Assembly (NCBI GenBank): GCA_036271855.1
Contig: DATAZV010000099.1
Coordinates: 1-9,907, forward strand
DNA from: JAQGMJ01 sp036271855
GTDB taxonomy: Bacteria; Pseudomonadota; Gammaproteobacteria; Burkholderiales; JAEUOS01
Length of the DNA: 9,907 bases
Direction of reading: 5' to 3'
Shown: in pieces, positions 8,676 to 9,907 of the stretch
Numbering within the stretch: the stretch's first letter is position 1
How the letters are laid out: every line of letters starts with the position of its first letter
Translations under genes and position numbers: made by a program
Notes under the pieces: model-generated
The model's database searches: none
What the model was told of the DNA's origin: nothing
Seen by the model: only the letters and a program-made list of their open reading frames with translations

Positions 8676-9860
8676 TCAAACCACGCCGCGCTTGCGCAAG
8701 TCCTGGAATTGCTCGCGGCTGACGCCGTAGTGCTGCAGCACCTCTTCGGTGTGTTCGCCCAGTTCGGGCGCGGCGGTGCGCACGCTGGTCGGTGTGCGGC
8801 TCAGGTTCACCCCCTGGCCGACGACATGGATTTCACCCAGCGCGGGATGGGTTACCGGTTGGGCGATACCGATTTGCGCCACCTGCGGGTCGGCGAACAC
8901 CTGGTCCATGTTGTAGATCGGGCCGCAGGGGACGCCGGCCTGGTTCAGACGCGCAATCCACTCGGCCGAGGTGGCCGTGACGAGTTTGGCTTCCATCTCG
9001 GCGTGCAGGGCGTCACGGTTTTTCGAGCGCAGCTTGGCGTCGGCGTAGGCCGGGTTTTGCCCCAGTTCGGGAGCGCCGATTTCCTTGCACATGCGCTCGA
9101 ACAGCTTGCCGGTGGCGGCGATGTTGATAAAGCCGTCGGCGGTCTTGAACACGCCGGTGGGAATCGCGGTCGGGTGGCTGTTGCCGGCCTGCTTGGGCAC
9201 TTCGCCGGCCACCAGCCAGCGGGCGGCCTGGAAGTCGAGCATGGCGATCAGCGCCTGCAAGAGCGAGGTGTGCACCCATTGGCCCTGGCCGGAACGCTCG
9301 CGCTCCAGCAGCGCCAGCACGATGCCGAAGGCCAGGTAGATGCCGGCGGAGCTGTCGCCCACGGCGATGCCGGCGCGCACCGGCCCCTGGCCGGGCAGGC
9401 CGGTGATGGACATCAGGCCGCTCATGCCTTGCACCACCTGGTCCAGCCCGGGCCGGTCGGCATACGGGCCTTCCTGGCCGAAGCCGGAGATGCTGGCGTA
9501 GACGATGCGCGGATTGATTTTTTTCAGGGTTTCGTAGTCGATGCCCAGGCGGTGCTTGACCCCGGGGCGGTAGTTCTCGACCACCACATCGGCGGTTTCG
9601 GCCATCTTGCGCAGCAGCGCCACGCCTTCCGGTTTCTTCAGGTTGAGCGAAATGCTGCGCTTGTTGCGGTGCAGGTTCTGGAAATCGGCGCCGTGGCGCT
9701 GGTCGAAGGCGCTGCCGTCGCCGTCGGCGTCGCCCGGCTCCTCGATCTTGATCACGTTGGCGCCCCAGTCGGCCATCTGGCGCGCGGCGGTGGGGCCGGA
9801 GCGCGCGCGCGTCAGGTCGAGCACGGTGTAGCCGCGCAGGGGCAGCGTGGATTCGGACAT
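8676..9860 (-). CDS. CaiB/BaiF (class III) CoA-transferase
   Basis: A 394-aa cytoplasmic enzyme of the family that moves CoA between acyl-CoA and free carboxylic acids (formyl-CoA, carnitine, succinyl-CoA and bile-acid types). The length is typical. The N-terminus has the family pattern LRGYTVLDLTRARSGPTAAR then LADWGA-like QMADWGANVIKIEEPGDAD. Further motifs are NLHRNKRSISLNLKKPEG (about 62-79), VVVENYRPGV (92-101) and YASISGFGQEGPYADRPGLD (121-140). D169 in AVGDSSAG aligns with the aspartate that forms the acyl and glutamyl-anhydride intermediates in formyl-CoA transferase. The C-terminal region has the usual VPCGPIYNMDQVFADPQV (about 313-330). Substrate cannot be read from the sequence. 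The start ATG at 9860 is supported by a strong ribosome site. It is the first gene of the minus-strand block, and its neighbour downstream is a TAXI binding protein, so a role in carboxylic-acid use is a reasonable inference. Confidence 0.94.
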   Translation of the reverse strand: MSESTLPLRGYTVLDLTRARSGPTAARQMADWGANVIKIEEPGDADGDGSAFDQRHGADFQNLHRNKRSISLNLKKPEGVALLRKMAETADVVVENYRPGVKHRLGIDYETLKKINPRIVYASISGFGQEGPYADRPGLDQVVQGMSGLMSITGLPGQGPVRAGIAVGDSSAGIYLAFGIVLALLERERSGQGQWVHTSLLQALIAMLDFQAARWLVAGEVPKQAGNSHPTAIPTGVFKTADGFINIAATGKLFERMCKEIGAPELGQNPAYADAKLRSKNRDALHAEMEAKLVTATSAEWIARLNQAGVPCGPIYNMDQVFADPQVAQIGIAQPVTHPALGEIHVVGQGVNLSRTPTSVRTAAPELGEHTEEVLQHYGVSREQFQDLRKRGVV

Positions 9861-9865
9861 GAGGT

Positions 9866-9894
9866 CTCCTCGAGTGGCGTAAGCCGAGATTTTA
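9866..9894 (-). promoter_or_regulatory. CoA-transferase ribosome site and partial promoter
   Basis: On the minus strand GAGGAG (9871-9866) stands five bases before the ATG at 9860, fixing the start. TAAAAT (9894-9889), five of six to the -10 consensus, lies just upstream. Its -35 would fall outside the window, so the promoter is only half visible. Confidence 0.5.
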
Positions 9895-9907
9895 TTCGTA
9901 CCAGTAG

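Overview
The window is high-GC DNA with tightly packed, non-fragmented genes and no mobile elements, RNA genes or CRISPR. Gene content (an OmpR-type response regulator with a membrane sensor kinase, a membrane-anchored TAXI-type binding protein, a class III CoA-transferase, a SEC-C/TPR/methyltransferase protein) and the base composition suggest a chromosomal region of a betaproteobacterium (Burkholderiales or Rhodocyclales/Nitrosomonadales-like). This placement is inferred from gene content alone.

Left block (1-1271, minus strand): a two-component system. The response regulator is upstream. Its stop codon overlaps a GTG start of a membrane-anchored sensor protein that runs off the left edge, so the kinase domains are not visible here.

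Middle block (1272-4625): a 259-bp divergent region with inverted repeats separates the regulator from a plus-strand two-gene operon. The first gene encodes an SPFH/band-7 membrane protein (prohibitin/HflK-like), best started at 1531. Two bases after its stop is an exported protein with an SH3-like domain and a large unrecognised C-terminal region. The layout suggests, but does not prove, that the two-component system controls this envelope operon. This is the best candidate for a little-described system here.

Right block (9860-4647, minus strand): three co-directional genes. In transcription order they are a CaiB/BaiF (class III) CoA-transferase, a membrane-anchored TAXI-family solute-binding-like protein with no TRAP permease beside it, and a 791-aa protein joining a zinc-binding SEC-C motif, seven exact 34-residue TPR units and a SAM-dependent methyltransferase domain. 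The gaps of 112 and 125 bp carry candidate promoters, so the genes may be separate units or a loose operon. The methyltransferase gene converges on the SH3 gene with a 21-bp gap, spanned by a hairpin that may act as terminator.
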